Positions 1 through 11,894 of a stretch of DNA of 64,000 nt are shown here, one piece after another. This DNA is from Acanthopleura granulata (lineage: Eukaryota > Mollusca > Polyplacophora > Chitonida > Chitonidae), in contig JABBOT010000080.1 of assembly GCA_016165875.1 (NCBI GenBank), positions 9,096,172-9,160,171 on the forward strand, in the 5' to 3' direction. A program made the position numbers and the translations under genes. Below the pieces are notes generated by a model. It had not been told where the DNA came from and searched no databases. It was given only the letters and a program-made list of their open reading frames with translations. Numbering within the stretch: position 1 is the stretch's first letter; each line of letters begins with the position of its first letter.

Positions 1-301
1 GTCGTTGCTGCTCTGGTTTTACTCTCTATGGCGTTGTCTTTCATATTCTGATATTTAACACACATTATTGAATGGATATTGGCACTTGGAAGCTAAGTAA
101 GTTGGGTGCACCTCTTATCTCTCAGTGTGCTGTTTTATATCTCGTTTTCACATGCAGGTCACATATCCTATATAGCGTGCATGTTCACAATTTTCCTGTG
201 TTATAAATTAATCACATCGTTCATGATACAAATGAAACGCTTTTAATTTAATTGATGTTTTCTGTTGGCGTTATTGCTTATATAACATGCATGATACAGA
301 A

Positions 302-329
302 AGTGTGTGTATATGTGTGTATGAGTATA

Positions 330-366
<37 letters not shown>
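302..366. repeat. (TG)n/(TA)n microsatellite
   Basis: An impure TG tract passes into a near-perfect TA run. Open frames of Tyr-Ile dipeptides across it are artefacts of the repeat. Confidence 0.95.
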
Positions 367-369
<3 letters not shown>

Positions 370-1224
370 ATTACAGAAGCCAATCCCCGTTCCACGGTGC
401 ATCAAACTGTGATCCACATCGGCGTAAATATATGTAATATTTATCACCTCCGCTTTCATCACTCTGCCTTGGGGGAGGGGAATAGCATATATCTGCATCG
501 CAACAACTCAACACAACTATGTGTACAGTTTCATAATGGCGGTCACACATTCCACACTACAACGCCAGCTGAACCAAGCTACCCATAGAAGAAATATGTA
601 GTACCTATAAGATCGATTGGTATTTTCATCAACTGTTTACTTTTTAAAACCTTTAATTATTTGATATTATTACAAAATTGTGAATTTAAGACAAAAAACA
701 TTTTAATGGAAATGACGAAACAGATCACCTGGATCGCTATCCATTACAGTAAACTCATCAAATAGTTAATGTAACATTTATTCGGCAAGCGTCAAGTTGA
801 AAGATAGGTCATGCAAATCAAAAGAAAAATTTATTGTTTTAACTATAAATGAGGTGAACCCCCCAAAAGATATTTTGCATGAAGATCAAACTTGAATAGG
901 TCCAAAAATGCACAAATTTGGTCAAATTGAACAATGGTGGATTTTCAGTTGACTATAACATTTTCGCTGATTCCAAAATTTATACTTTTTCACAAAATCA
1001 TATACACTCGTATATTATATATGTCGAAATTAAAGGAAAAAGTATTGTAGGACACATTTTTTATCTCCTCTTTTTCCTCAAGAAGCCAAAGTGGGTCTCA
1101 AATATACCAATGCCTCCTAAGTTAAAACTTAACATGTTATCCCCTAATAATCCTAATCCCCTAACAACATGTATGTAGAGTCTGTCAAGCTGGCTATTGA
1201 GTATGGCCATGTATGTGTGTATTT

Positions 1225-1372
1225 TTTGTTTATCTATTTACTTGACTGGGACTTTATGCCATACTAAAGAATATTACACTTATACGACGACGGTCAACAT
1301 CATGGTGGAAGGAAACTGTTGAGAGCCACGGGAAAACCCACGACCTGCCCATGTATGGTCAGAGGAAGCCAT
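1225..1372 (-). mobile_element. SINE-A, 5'-truncated copy
   Basis: Reverse copy of the dominant SINE. On the plus strand it starts with the A-rich tail complement, then the complement of the conserved tail (AATATTACACTTATACGACG), then the body with TCATGGTGGAAGGAAAC. The tRNA-like head is missing. Confidence 0.75.
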
Positions 1373-1462
1373 TTAATGTTTTAAATAATGACTATAAATA
1401 AACTGAACTGAACGGAATAAATAACACATATTTTCAAGACAATATATGTTTGTGCGTTACAG

Positions 1463-1868
1463 GATATTTACCATCCAGGAAAGTGGTTTGCTGAAAATCT
1501 GGGAGAAGAATTGGTGGCCGAGAAATAACTGTACCGGCTTACCGCGGACGCAGGCTGTTATGATGGACATGAAGGACGTACAGAGCGCCTACTATGTTCT
1601 GGTCATCGGGATAGGGGTGGGACTATTGGTACTTCTGGTGGAAAAGGCGAAACACCTGATTGACCGAAGAAAATTAAAAACGCCGTCATCTGCTAGACAG
1701 GCGCCTTCAAGGAACGATTCCGTAGAGAACTTTGACGGTGTTGAAATGGAGTGCACAGACATGACAACGGTGACGTGTAATATCACGGAGGACAATTGGC
1801 AAGGACTCACCTATAACAACATTAAAGGAGAAAACAGAAGTATCAGGGAGATTAAACAACCGGATTAA
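1463..1868 (+). CDS. Ionotropic glutamate receptor-like protein, last coding exon (partial)
   Basis: Terminal exon of a ligand-gated cation channel subunit of the ionotropic glutamate receptor (iGluR/IR) superfamily, acting in the plasma membrane. The exon opens after a TTAC-AG acceptor at 1461-1462 in phase 2 and encodes about 134 residues before TAA at 1866-1868. The residues before the membrane segment (ESGLLKIWEKNWW, then a Cys) match the end of the ligand-binding S2 lobe. A hydrophobic stretch, YYVLVIGIGVGLLVLLV, followed by EKAKH is the fourth membrane segment. A cytoplasmic tail of about 75 residues rich in Ser, Thr and Asn follows. S1, S2 core and pore exons must lie left of this window; none was recognised in 1-1462. 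The last ~14 codons and the stop belong to the first unit of a tandem repeat. I cannot tell kainate, delta or IR subclass from this exon alone. Confidence 0.8.
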
Positions 1869-2411
1869 CGAATGAGATATTTAAATGTTGTCATTATAGA
1901 GGAAAACGCACTACTAAGCACACAGAATAAATAACCGGATTACAGAGCGAGATTTTCAGAGGTTATCCTTATGAGGGAAACGTAAAATCAGACAAATTAA
2001 ACAACCGGATGAACGAATGTGATGTTTACAGGTTGTCGTTAATTAGGGAAAACGAAAACACCAGGCAGGTTATTAAACAACCGAGTAAACGAAATAGATT
2101 TTTAAATGTTGTCGTTATAGGATGAAAAGGTAAATATCAGGCATTATAAAAGAACGAGATTAACGAACGAGATCTTTAATAATTGTCGTTATAATGAATA
2201 ACGTAAATATCATGCATTATTGAACAACCGGATTAACGAACAAGATCTTTAAAGGTTGTCGTTATAGGGGAACATATAAACATCAGACAGACTTACCAAC
2301 CGGATAAACGAATAAGATCTTTAAAGGTTGCCGTTATAAGGGAAAACGTAAACACCACGCAGATTAAACAATCGGATTAACGAATGAGATCTTTAAAGGT
2401 TGCCGTTATAA
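1823..2411 (+). repeat. Minisatellite of ~70-76 bp seeded from the receptor stop-codon region
   Basis: Eight imperfect units anchored on CGGATTAACGAA-like sequence at about 1861, 1936, 2006, 2082, 2155, 2229, 2301 and 2373. Each carries the pattern AACAACCGGATTAACGA, GAGATCTTTAAAGGTTG, then a GTTATA-GGGAAAACG segment. The first unit includes the final ~14 codons and the TAA of the glutamate receptor-like exon; the others lie downstream and carry scattered stops. Confidence 0.88.
1926..1931 (+). promoter_or_regulatory. AATAAA polyadenylation signal candidate of the receptor gene
   Basis: Canonical hexamer 58 nt after the receptor stop codon, inside the second repeat unit. It fits a short 3' UTR, but nothing in the sequence proves its use. 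Confidence 0.4.
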
Positions 2412-5400
2412 GCTTTAAGATCTTGATATGTGGATCCAGTGTTCTCTGGGAATGGAATCTGCAGGGTATACTGGAACTAAAGATGAACCTTGGACGTCAC
2501 AAGCCCAACTTCGGGAGCATGTGTATTTCAAGTATTTATGCAAGACTGATAACAAATATATTTGTCTGTTACGTATATGTCTTCGTTTTGTTATACTTAT
2601 TGATCGACATTTGGATGAACTTGCCACTGAGTATTTACAAAGCTAATCATATGGACAATGTTATTATCTTGGAAAAACGCTGCTATGCATTTTCGAGAGA
2701 GTTAACCATAACCATGTTTTGCTTTTTAAGGTAAACTATAGATATTATCTTAGTTATGTGTGAATTTTCAAACAACTGCATTCCTTGTTGTCAAATTTGA
2801 GAGGCAGAAGTGCTGTTTGTGGTTTCTTTTTGGAAAAGAGGCCTATACTTATGTGTAATGTTAGTCTGTGAAATACCCTAATTGTTTTAATTAGTTGTTT
2901 TATGTTTTAGGACACATATAATGAGTACTGATGGCAAAAAATTACATTTAATTTTTTTAATTTTCTTTTTTTTTGGGGGGGGGGGGGAAAGTATGGAAAT
3001 TTTGTTCATTAGATGAACTAAGAGAAAAGAGAAACTGTGTATTCCTGTTACACCGTTACAGATATACTCACTGACCCCTTCCTTCCTTTGTTCTTGGGGC
3101 TATACATCGTGGCAGTGATAATGGGCCGAAAGCGCCATGTATATGCAGAGGAAAAAGTTCATGTGAGCTTGCTTAAAGTTTGTTTTTGGTCACGTGCTTT
3201 CCACCTGATGGCCTACTCATATACTTCGTACGTTTTGCGGACGAATATATTTGTGCGCCAAATGTGGGAAAGTGGGAAAGGCCGATGATTTTGCTTCAAA
3301 TGATGTGACCTGTCAGAAACTTGAGGGCCTTTGTATAAATGATATTATTTTCGATATATGGTACCCGGATGAATATAAGGTGTCCCGGAAAACAACTAGC
3401 CCTAACTTCAGTCAGAAAAATTTCTCAGGTTCTTAGTGAGGTGGGGTGGTTTCCTGCAGCTCTGTCAGGCTCCTTCGGTCCAAACGATTTTACTTGATTA
3501 CATAAATTTTTGAAATGATTTGACTGAAGTTCAATAAGCGATGTATGAAGACATCAATGGCATTTTTTCATGCAGGTAGAGTTTTCAGTAGATGGATGTA
3601 CACAATAAATCTTTCTTTTGAATATTCCTGCCCGTTTATTTCAACCCTTGCAACAATTTCTTTGCTTTATTTCATGTTTTTAAAACGAATTTGCCGCTTT
3701 ATATAGTACAGGGTCGATCGGTTGTTGTGAAAGTGTCGCTCTTAAGGCTCTTAATTATTGTAAAGCTCCTCTTGGTATTCTTTGTAAGATTTCTACCAAT
3801 CTTTCACCTTTGTAAAACTTGCCTTCGTGTTACATATTTTAACCTTTGTTGTATCTATTATCATTTCCGCACTTCGACAAAATATGCCATTTTTGGGTTT
3901 ATACGGAATCAACACTGATTGGCTGGACGACAAGGGCCCAATCTCACAAAACTTTTGCAAATCGATTTTTTATAACTTTTCCTGTAGACATCGTCTTTTA
4001 TGAAAAATGTAACGAGAAATATCACGTATGAAGTTTTGTGAAAGTGGTCTCAGATCTAGATGCACACACTTAAGACACAGTTTCGTAACATCATGCAAAT
4101 AGTAAGATACAAAAGTGCAAAACTTTACTGCACAAGTGTTAACTATATCTAATAATAATCTAGGTATCTCATTATGGATGATCTGAAAATCATGCTGAGG
4201 AAAAGACTACAATTTTTCCTACACGCCACACTTCCTGCCTTTTATAACCAAAACACATCTGTATGTGTGTCTACTGCTTTATTTGAAGACGATTTTACGA
4301 CATTTATTCACTAATTACCACAGTTTTATGTACGTATACACTATACATTTAATTATCCAGTCGGCGTTGATTCTGTATCCATTCCAATGTCACACCGAGT
4401 TATTTTTTCATGACAGGGCTACACATACAAAGTAATATACACATGTAACCTATCTACCCGTCCATAAGTCCATCAAGAAGACGTACAACTAACTAGTGTG
4501 GGCAAAATGATACACAAACTTGCTATAAAATCTAACATGTATCTAAATCTACAGAATTCAAATTTCTTTGAAAGTCAGTTGATTGCCAGATGGACATATC
4601 TATACACACCAAATGAAAAATGATAAATGCTGATATATGAACAGTGCTGCCAGCTGGAATATTGCCAGTACACAAGTATGGGTTGGTTAGTTTGAAGATG
4701 TTTTAAATTGTACCTAATCACGGTAGGCCACCTGTAGCCGATGTAGATATGGTTTTTTGTACATTGCCCACTTTTTCCATGTTGAAATTGAAATGAATAT
4801 ATATTACTCCGTCGTGAGAAACAAAATAAAACTGTCTTTAACAAATAAAATTGCTTGTTTATCCTTTGATATATTTATGGTATGCATATTGAGAAAAAAA
4901 TGTAATAGGAGTAAAAATTCAAAAAAGTTTTATTTTGTTTTCATGTTTTATTTTTTATCATCTTTCACACTATCTTGACCAGAAGAAATGCAGAATTCTT
5001 TCGCGAGCTCTTATCGGCTGTCGTGTGCACGAAACCGTTATGATATCGTGCTATGAAGATTTTCTCTTATAGTTATGTCCAGTATTGGACAATTATCACG
5101 TACTCCTATATCTAATTTTTTAAAAAGTATAAAATCAACGTTTCTTATTAGCGTTCTTGTTAGCGTTAAGATTTTGTACGTGACAATGCCATTTTTCAGA
5201 TTGAAAATTACATGGCTGAAATCGTCTAGATTAAACACCTGACCATGTCAAAGGAGCAGGCGTATAATACAAGCGTTTCGTATCCAACAGACCAAGAACC
5301 ACCAAACTTCCATGTGATAACGGCTGTTCCTTCCATACAAATGTACGGAAGATGTGGACAAGACCTTGGCCGGATATGATATTTGACCTCTAATGCTCTA

Positions 5401-5990
5401 AACCGTGGAAACTCTCCAGGTAATAAAATACATTTTTTCCGATGGTATTATATATAAACATCAGCTGCGTATGGCCAAGGGTAAGAATATAATTTTTGTT
5501 TCTTTGGTGAAACCGTGAAATTTTATACAAAATTACAGAAAATCGAATAGGTGGATAATGGTTATGTGTTGTATAGATCATGCTAAGTGAGGGAATGGGA
5601 GTTCGAATCCGATTCTATCCCATTCGGGAGTGCGTCAGTTTATCACGGTATTCAAGAACTGTCCGCACATAAATTTAGCAGCACACTTGCAGCTCAGTGG
5701 ATGGAGAAAACCGCAGAGTTTATATAAAGTGCACACCACGCTCCTTGATCACTAAGCAACCTTCTTCCTGTGAAGTTAAGTACTTCTAAGCTTTCATCTT
5801 TACACCTTACAAATGTAGAAATGTATGCATTATGTATGTAGTAGCAAACGTCCATGGCGAGAGTTCAAAAATATTTGGTGGTATAAGCCTATGTAGTAGC
5901 ATAAAACACTTTGACATAATAATAATGATATTACAGGCATGAGGTGGCGTTGAGTCTTGATATATATGAATGCTATAAACTTGTAGGAGA
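2412..5990. other. Intergenic DNA with no recognised gene
   Basis: AT-rich sequence with short open frames lacking any family signature. A T9-G13 homopolymer junction lies at 2966-2987. A fragment at about 5605-5630 (GAGTTCGAATCC) resembles a tRNA B-box and may be a decayed SINE head. Confidence 0.5.
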
Positions 5991-6021
5991 ATCTTCTCTA
6001 CCAGTTCCAGTTCTGTTGTAC

Positions 6022-6186
6022 ACGATGGCTGACAAGGGCCACAGTAGGGCACCAGTAATACCAAGGGCTATGAAGCGAAGGGGCGAAGGCGCGTGACAAC
6101 ATCACCTCTTCGCATCGCAACTTCGCCCGTTCGTATCATCGCCCTTGCTAGACTGGAGGCATACTGTGGGCCATGTCAGCCATCAT
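6022..6186. repeat. Imperfect fold-back (inverted repeat)
   Basis: The left arm starts GATGGCTGACAAGGGCCACA and the right arm ends in the approximate complement (GGCCATGTCAGCCATC). The arms of about 70 bp meet around 6093-6107 at GAAGGGGCGAAG / CTTCGCATCGC. It could be a MITE-like fold-back element or a palindromic duplication. No flanking target-site duplication was evident. Confidence 0.55.
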
Positions 6187-6727
6187 ACCTTCTCAACCTA
6201 CCTTCTTCACTGAACTGGGCAACTGATTGCCTCTATGTAAACTCGGCCAACGACCAAGGCCTGCAATTAATGTTGTCGCAAGTTCGCAGCCAGCCTTCAC
6301 CCCACCTATATACAACGCTTGGGGCTGTCGGTTTGTCAGGTGTAGTTCCTTCCCCGTGAACTTTCCGCGATTCTCTCAACTCATAAACCTCACTGACGCC
6401 ATGTAATTAAACGGCTGTGTATTAGGAGGCAGCATGCAAAACAAATAAGTAAATGCAATATGAAAATTGCCGTGATGCGTCAACGATACCGGAAATGTGC
6501 ATGCGTCACCAATTTCACGATGCTTTCAAGCTCTGAAATTGGTAAGAGATACTGGTATTTCATGACCGATTTCATTTCTAACCCTTTTCAAGAATGAAAC
6601 CCTTCCAAGTAATACATGTAGGCCTTAATTGCAAGAAAATATTTAATCCAGTTGCATATAGCCTAATATACTAACCTGATGATGTATAGGTATACAGCAT
6701 TCCAGGGAAGTTGGCCTAAATAGGCTC

Positions 6728-7010
6728 CGGGGTCGGGAGATCCGGGTCATACCAGACTTTAAAAATGGTGCTCGTTCCTGCATCGCTTGGCGCTCAACAC
6801 TGATAGGTTACAGCAATGAAACATGATTGGTCGGCCCGGTGTCAGTATAATATGACTGGGTGGGGTGTCAAGTCTGGTGTCTTCGGCATGAAGTTCCAGT
6901 GGCTGGAGCACTTTGGCGTCATGGACTCGTCCCGCCACAAGAAGGCCTAAATTCTCGTCCTCATATAACTGAAAAATTAAGTATGACGTAAAACACAAGC
7001 ATACATACCG
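6728..7010 (+). mobile_element. SINE-C copy
   Basis: Second tRNA-derived SINE family. It begins near GGTCGGGAGATCCGGG (B-box region), contains the core GGCCCGGTGTCAGTATAATA, ATGACTGGGTGGGGTGTCA and GTGTCTTCGGCATGA, then a Cys-rich-looking CCCGCCACAAGAAGG motif. It ends in a tail, CTGAAAAATTAAGTATGACG then TAAAACACAAGCATACATAC, related to the SINE-A tail. Confidence 0.75.
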
Positions 7011-7353
7011 GGTTACATACGTATTAAATGTGCTCTAACCTTTCACAGTAGACCTTATGTGTCGACATTCAGAAACAAAAATTCATGACATTCTCTTAAA
7101 TTTTAAGACTGTTTCATGACAATTCATGACTGCGAAATTTCTCCTGACTATTGAAGGGGGTGGGGCGGTTGGGTTTTTTTTGTTTGTTTCCTATCACATT
7201 TGGCATGCGGGCGATTTTGAGCTTTACTATTTGTATTACCACGAGTATAAAATTGCGAAGATCCTTATCATAAAATGCACACGGAGACAGCGGGTCAGGT
7301 TAGCGTAATGAATCAGAAGTTTTGTGCTGTGGAGCATACAACGCCTAATCCAT

Positions 7354-7409
7354 TAGGCTTGAGCACGGCGTAAAACACCAATCAAATAAATAAATAAAAA
7401 AATAATTCA
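7354..7409 (+). mobile_element. SINE-A tail fragment
   Basis: Only the 3' tail survives: GGCTTGAGCACGGCGTAAAA, CACCAATCAAATAAATAAAT. Confidence 0.7.
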
Positions 7410-8065
7410 TTAAGCTAGGGCCAGGGATGCAGTGATAAGCCAGATACCGGTTTCGAGTTGCACATAACTGCGCATGAGAAGAACGCGTCATACGATAGAT
7501 AAACAAAAGCACATGATCATTCGTACGATTCTTGTCGACTTCGGCGACAGCCCAGTATTCTAGTTTTTGCCGTGTGTTTCAATGAGTTTTCCACTTGAAA
7601 CAGTCCTCGAGCCCATGTATAGTCTCAACTGTCAAACATACACATAAAAGGCAAGAAATGGGCTGAATTGTGTGTGACTGCCTATCGTAGCAATGCTTTT
7701 AACACAACCACAAGGAACTGTTTATCCACCAGCGAAGGATTTCCGGTCATGAGCAGTCGAAACAGCTATCTGACATCTTTATGCTATACTGCACATAAGC
7801 ACTATGATCTAAACGTGGCTACCATATGAAGCGCACCTTCCTCCACAAAAAAATCCTCCTATTAAATCATTTTGGGAACACATACCGACAGTGGATCATT
7901 TTTAGAACAAACATTCATCTTTGTAAATGGTTCAAAAGTGGTTATAAACCATATACAGGCATGAATATGATTGTCCTTGTCTCTCCCAACATGTGCTTCT
8001 ATCTATAGTCAGCGCCTGGGCGGAACTCTCTACGTTTGGAGGTTAGAACAGTCCCAGCTGTCAAA

Positions 8066-8212
8066 ATGGAGTCGAGCACGGGACAGCCCGAGGACCAGGA
8101 AGAAACTCCGATCGCTACGGAGAGTGAAGAGGAAAATCCATCGACTACTGAATTGGTTGAGAAGCTAGGAAGCGATTATGCAGAATATGTCGACATTGAC
8201 ACTTCGGCGGAG
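8066..8212 (+). CDS. BLOC1S4: BLOC1S4 exon 1
   Basis: Encodes the acidic N-terminus, 49 residues, ending …DIDTSAE before the donor GTATTT (8213). Phase 0. Confidence 0.85.
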
Positions 8213-11200
8213 GTATTTACATGTCATTTAAGTCGTTATTTTCCCGAACTCAATTAGCATGGTTATGAGGTGTTCAATTTCCGATATGGGCTGACATCTG
8301 CTGAGATGCAATAACATAACAGATGTCCACCCCATGTAAAAATGTTTGGAACTTTTATACGTTGTAAATGGCTTCATCAGATTCAAAAATAACATTTTTC
8401 GTTGCAGATAGTCTGATTCGTCGCTAAATTTTTAGTTTACGAAGCACCATTGGCGCATCAGTTAAAACAATCACAATTTTTTACTTAACGCTAACATTAA
8501 GAGTTAATTATTTTCCTGATTTACATACTTCGTTATGTTGATCAAAAACTTGTTTGTTTGTTAATTTTGTTTTTTAATTAAACACCGTCCCGTTGCCTTC
8601 TGCAATTGGAAGATTGTAGAACACAATAAGAAGTTTCATAAACGATAAATTATGCTAGTTATTATTTCATACATGTATTTGATTTTACTTATCACCCGTG
8701 TTTATGTTATATTTACAATATGGCTTGACCCGCTATGCCATAACGTCCTCAAGTTATTTTCATTGCAGTAAATATCCGATTTTACTGGTGAATGTCAAGA
8801 ATTAACAGTTAATAATTAATTACTCAATTTATCTTAAACATGTTAAATGTAATTACATGTTTCTGTTTTAGATTTTTTATTAATGTTACATTAAATGCTT
8901 TGACTTCTCAGAGAAAAAAGTACTCAGAAACTGTGGATGAAATGCTAATAAAGCTGGATGAGTTTTGTGGATTAGTTGATATGGTAAGTTAGCTGATTTG
9001 TGTTCATACATGTTAAGTGATGAGAATGCAGAATTTGAGAGGCTCAAGAAGTTTAATGGACTAATGCAATGTCAAGATGTTTGTCAGTAGTTGGTGAGAG
9101 TCTCCAAGCACCCTGTTTTCCAAATCCACTCCCCCACTCCCTCCAAATCACCTGACCTGAGGCAAAAGTGAAAAACTTCTTGAGTAGGAAACTAATCACC
9201 AAATCATTCACTTCAGATCACAATCCACTGACTAACGAGGTCTTGAGTTCAAATCCATCTTCTACTGGCTTAGACACCAGTTTTGTCTCTGAAACGTCTC
9301 GGTTTCCTCTTCTCCTAATGAATGTCACTGCCATATAAGTGAGATGTTTGTGAGTACAGCACAAAACACCAAGAAATAAATATGAATAAATCATATATAC
9401 CTACCACAGAATTTGTGGCATCAAATGGACCTTGTTTTTATTTTCTTGATCTACATATACCTGGTTATAAACATGCATATATAACTGTATTATAAGTAAT
9501 ACATGCATACTCTCGATGATGATGTAAAAGATTACATCTTAACCCTTGAGCAATGAAATAAGTTGAATAGCTGTGTATTGCTGCAGGAGTTCATGTATTT
9601 CAGCTTTTTGGGGATTGGTTACAATTTGGCAATCTTCTACAAACATACACGGTTTCCTCCCACAATAATGCTGGCCGCCATCATATACGTGAAATATTCA
9701 TGAGTACGGTGTAAAACACCAATCAAATAAACAAATAAATAAACAAACATACACTAGCTTAAGTACTCAAACCTTGTAACTCCCATGGACGGGAAACTGT
9801 TTTTATACTCTGTGAGCTATCAAGAAAACATTGATTGAGATCAGTAGATTACTTAATTCTGGCTGACATGATAAATACATACACATGTACCACATCAGTG
9901 TCATGAATATTTTGTTTTTCAGATCCGAAGTGACACTGCCTTGTGTTTGTACAGAACGATGCCTGAAATACAAGAAAAATGCAAAGAAATACAAGTTATT
10001 TTTGCTAAAATTGATAAATTGGAGGTAATATATGCCAGAACAGATATATATACTTGGGATTATTTAAGATGCTTTAAAGCTATGAATATCTTCACTATAT
10101 GCATTAATATTTTCATTTTCTTTAATTTCATTAAACTACATGGGGGCTTTTCTCTTGATTGTCTAAATTTGCTCATCCTGATTGTATACAAAAGACCACA
10201 CTGACAGGGACTCAGATCTAGTCTGATATACGAGTATATGCCATATACCAGTCACCTACATATGCATGATAAGTAAAGGTATGAAATGAAGTGCCACAGA
10301 AGCAAAATCTGACATTCAAGAAAAGAAACATGGCATATGCAGGGTTTAGGGCTGGATTTTAGTGCCTGTGCAGGAGACCAGGATTTTGATGGGTTAGAAC
10401 ATAGAATAAAGTGTTGTTTAGTTTAAATTAAACGTTGAGGCCTGTTTTTGATGATGTCCGATATTTAAAATTGTTGAAAATAGACTTCAACCTTTAATTT
10501 AAATGAACTAGTTTTAGTGCAATATTGATGCACATAATGTTTTTATTCTGCCCTTTTGTTGGAAGGTAAACAGGATGCCATTCCCTTGTGTTTATTCAAC
10601 AAGAAAAATGAATAAAAAGTTAATATTCATGCATTGTCCAGTATCAGTATGTCTTCTCTGATGTATTTATATGTTTTTGCTTTGTATAAAACATTTACGG
10701 AACATTCGGTATTAAAAATGTCATTTTCTGCATTTCTGCAGGCATTTGTCACAGCTGTTAAGCGTAACTTGTCAGAAGTGGAAGATCGTGTAAATAAGGC
10801 TGAGGCAGATATGGGCTCCCTGAGTGGCATCAAGAAAATGCTGAGCTCTATTAGTATTCCATCATTCATGAGTCCGGTGAGAGGATTGAATTGGATATTT
10901 CATATTTTTTTCACAACTTTTTATGAGTTGAAGTCCAGCCCATGCTGACTTCCTCTCTGGCTGTACATAGCAAGGTCTGCCGGCAACCTGTGCTTGGTCC
11001 TGGGTTTCCTCCGGGTTCTGCTGGGTTTCCTCCCACCACAATGCTGGCCGCTGTCGTATAAGTAAAATATTCTTGAGTACTGCATAAAACAGGCGTCAAA
11101 TAAATGTTTTGAATACAGGGGAGGTCACTCTAACCTCTATGCATGTGTGCAGACTTATGTTCTCTTGCTTTATCTCAAGCAAGTGGAAAGAGAACTGAAA

Positions 11201-11738
11201 GTTCTACGACTCCTGTATTATGTATAAAGGATTTTTTCCTGACAGTTCTGATGAAGGTGGTGGATAACATCTGGGTTATAGACCTGTAGCCTTATGTATA
11301 TATATATGTATATAATCATAAGTAGAATTAGTAACAACACTATGATATAAGAAATGTTCGAAATCAAAAATCCTTAATCTTTGCATGCTTTTGGGTAGGG
11401 AAATTGTTTTTGCTTTACCAACATCAAATTGTCGTCTGTATATTTCTGCCATACCTTACACATATGGAACTTATTCAAACCAACTTTCAGTTCACAGAAC
11501 CATTTAAATGATCCGAACTATTTTCAACTTTTTCAGCTTAATGTCATTGTCTATTTTTTTCTTTCAGAAGAAATCTGCAAACAAGCAAAAATCAGATAGC
11601 AAAGTGGATAAAGGCGTACGATATGAAGCACCGGAAATCTTTTATACAGATAGATATTTCTCTGTGAACAGTCCGGCACCGCCAGTGAAGAAAGCTGAGC
11701 CATCAGAACCAAGTGCTCCGGAGGGAGAGCATACATGA
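8066..11738 (+). CDS. BLOC1S4: BLOC-1 complex subunit 4 (cappuccino homologue), five exons
   Basis: Subunit of the cytosolic BLOC-1 complex, which helps build lysosome-related organelles and endosomal carriers. Coding exons: 8066-8212, 8912-8983, 9923-10024, 10742-10876 and 11568-11738, all joined in phase 0, giving 208 aa (the human protein is about 217). The match to the family is clear in the core: VDEMLIKLDEFCGLVDM, then IRSD…, IFAKIDKLEAFV, VEDRVNKAEADMG, KKML…IPSF and the C-terminal YEAPEIFYTDRYF. The middle is predicted coiled coil, as expected of BLOC-1 subunits, and the N-terminus is acidic (residues 9-24). The start is the first ATG in frame and has A at -3. Intron 4 holds a SINE-A copy. 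The family gene is intronless in human, to my knowledge; here it has four introns. Confidence 0.93.
8912..8983 (+). CDS. BLOC1S4: BLOC1S4 exon 2
   Basis: Acceptor TTCTCAG ends at 8911 and donor GTAAGT starts at 8984. Encodes 24 residues including LDEFCGLVDM, which matches the conserved VDEFVGMLDM of the family. The AG two bases later would break the frame. Confidence 0.9.
9229..9388 (+). mobile_element. SINE-A variant in BLOC1S4 intron 2
   Basis: B-box-like GAGTTCAAATCC, a body reading CTGAAACGTCTCGGTTTCCT, then the shared tail (CATATAAGTGAGATG…TGAGTACAGC, AAATAAATA). The body differs from the main SINE-A and matches the reverse copy near 19385-19545. Confidence 0.6.
9650..9752 (+). mobile_element. 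SINE-A 3' fragment in BLOC1S4 intron 2
   Basis: Starts at GGTTTCCTCCCACAATAATG and runs through the shared tail into AAATAAACAAATAAATAAAC. Confidence 0.8.
9923..10024 (+). CDS. BLOC1S4: BLOC1S4 exon 3
   Basis: Acceptor TTTTTCAG ends at 9922, donor GTAATA at 10025. Encodes 34 residues from IRSDTALC to AKIDKLE, the helical segment that matches human …RIYSRIDRLE. Confidence 0.9.
10418..10514. repeat. Small fold-back in BLOC1S4 intron 3
   Basis: Arms TTTAAATTAAACGTTGAGG and its approximate complement near CTTCAACCTTTAATTTAAA, about 22 bp each. The left half (TTGAGGCCTGTTTTTGA) recurs at 60728-60765 in the MDP1 region, so this may be a small dispersed element. Confidence 0.5.
10742..10876 (+). 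CDS. BLOC1S4: BLOC1S4 exon 4
   Basis: Acceptor TTTCTGCAG ends at 10741, donor GTGAGA at 10877. Encodes 45 residues with VEDRVNKAEADMG (coiled coil) and KKMLSSISIPSF, matching human KKLLHTMNVPSL. Confidence 0.92.
10926..11105 (+). mobile_element. SINE-A copy in BLOC1S4 intron 4
   Basis: Begins at the B-box region (GTTGAAGTCCAGCCCATGC), with the full body and tail to GCGTCAAATAAAT. The A-box part of the head is missing. Confidence 0.85.
11568..11738 (+). CDS. BLOC1S4: BLOC1S4 exon 5
   Basis: Acceptor TTTCTTTCAG ends at 11567. Encodes a Lys-rich linker, the conserved RYEAPEIFYTDRYF motif (human YEAPVLFRTEDYF) and a Pro/Glu-rich C-terminus; TGA at 11736-11738. Confidence 0.92.
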   Translation, partial: KKSANKQKSDSKVDKGVRYEAPEIFYTDRYFSVNSPAPPVKKAEPSEPSAPEGEHT

Positions 11739-11894
11739 TACTGGGTAACTCCACTTGCCGCAAAATGTCTGGAGTATAATGGAAAATAATATATTAGGCC
11801 ATTCTCAAAAATTTCTTTGTTCCAGGTAACACAATCCTATCACAAAAATAGTGTCATTGGGTAGGGAAATTGTTTTTGTCGTTCACAAATGAAA

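Larger units (their letters stand above)
1..1460. other. Upstream intron of the glutamate receptor-like gene, no exon recognised
   Basis: This stretch precedes the acceptor of the terminal receptor exon and is probably intron. It holds a TG/TA microsatellite (302-366) and a reverse SINE-A copy (1225-1372). Open frames here are short and low-complexity, and none resembles a receptor exon. Confidence 0.5.

Noticed and set aside
8036..8065. An upstream, in-frame extension of BLOC1S4
   Set aside because: The frame is open upstream but begins with TTG; the first ATG at 8066 is the sensible start.
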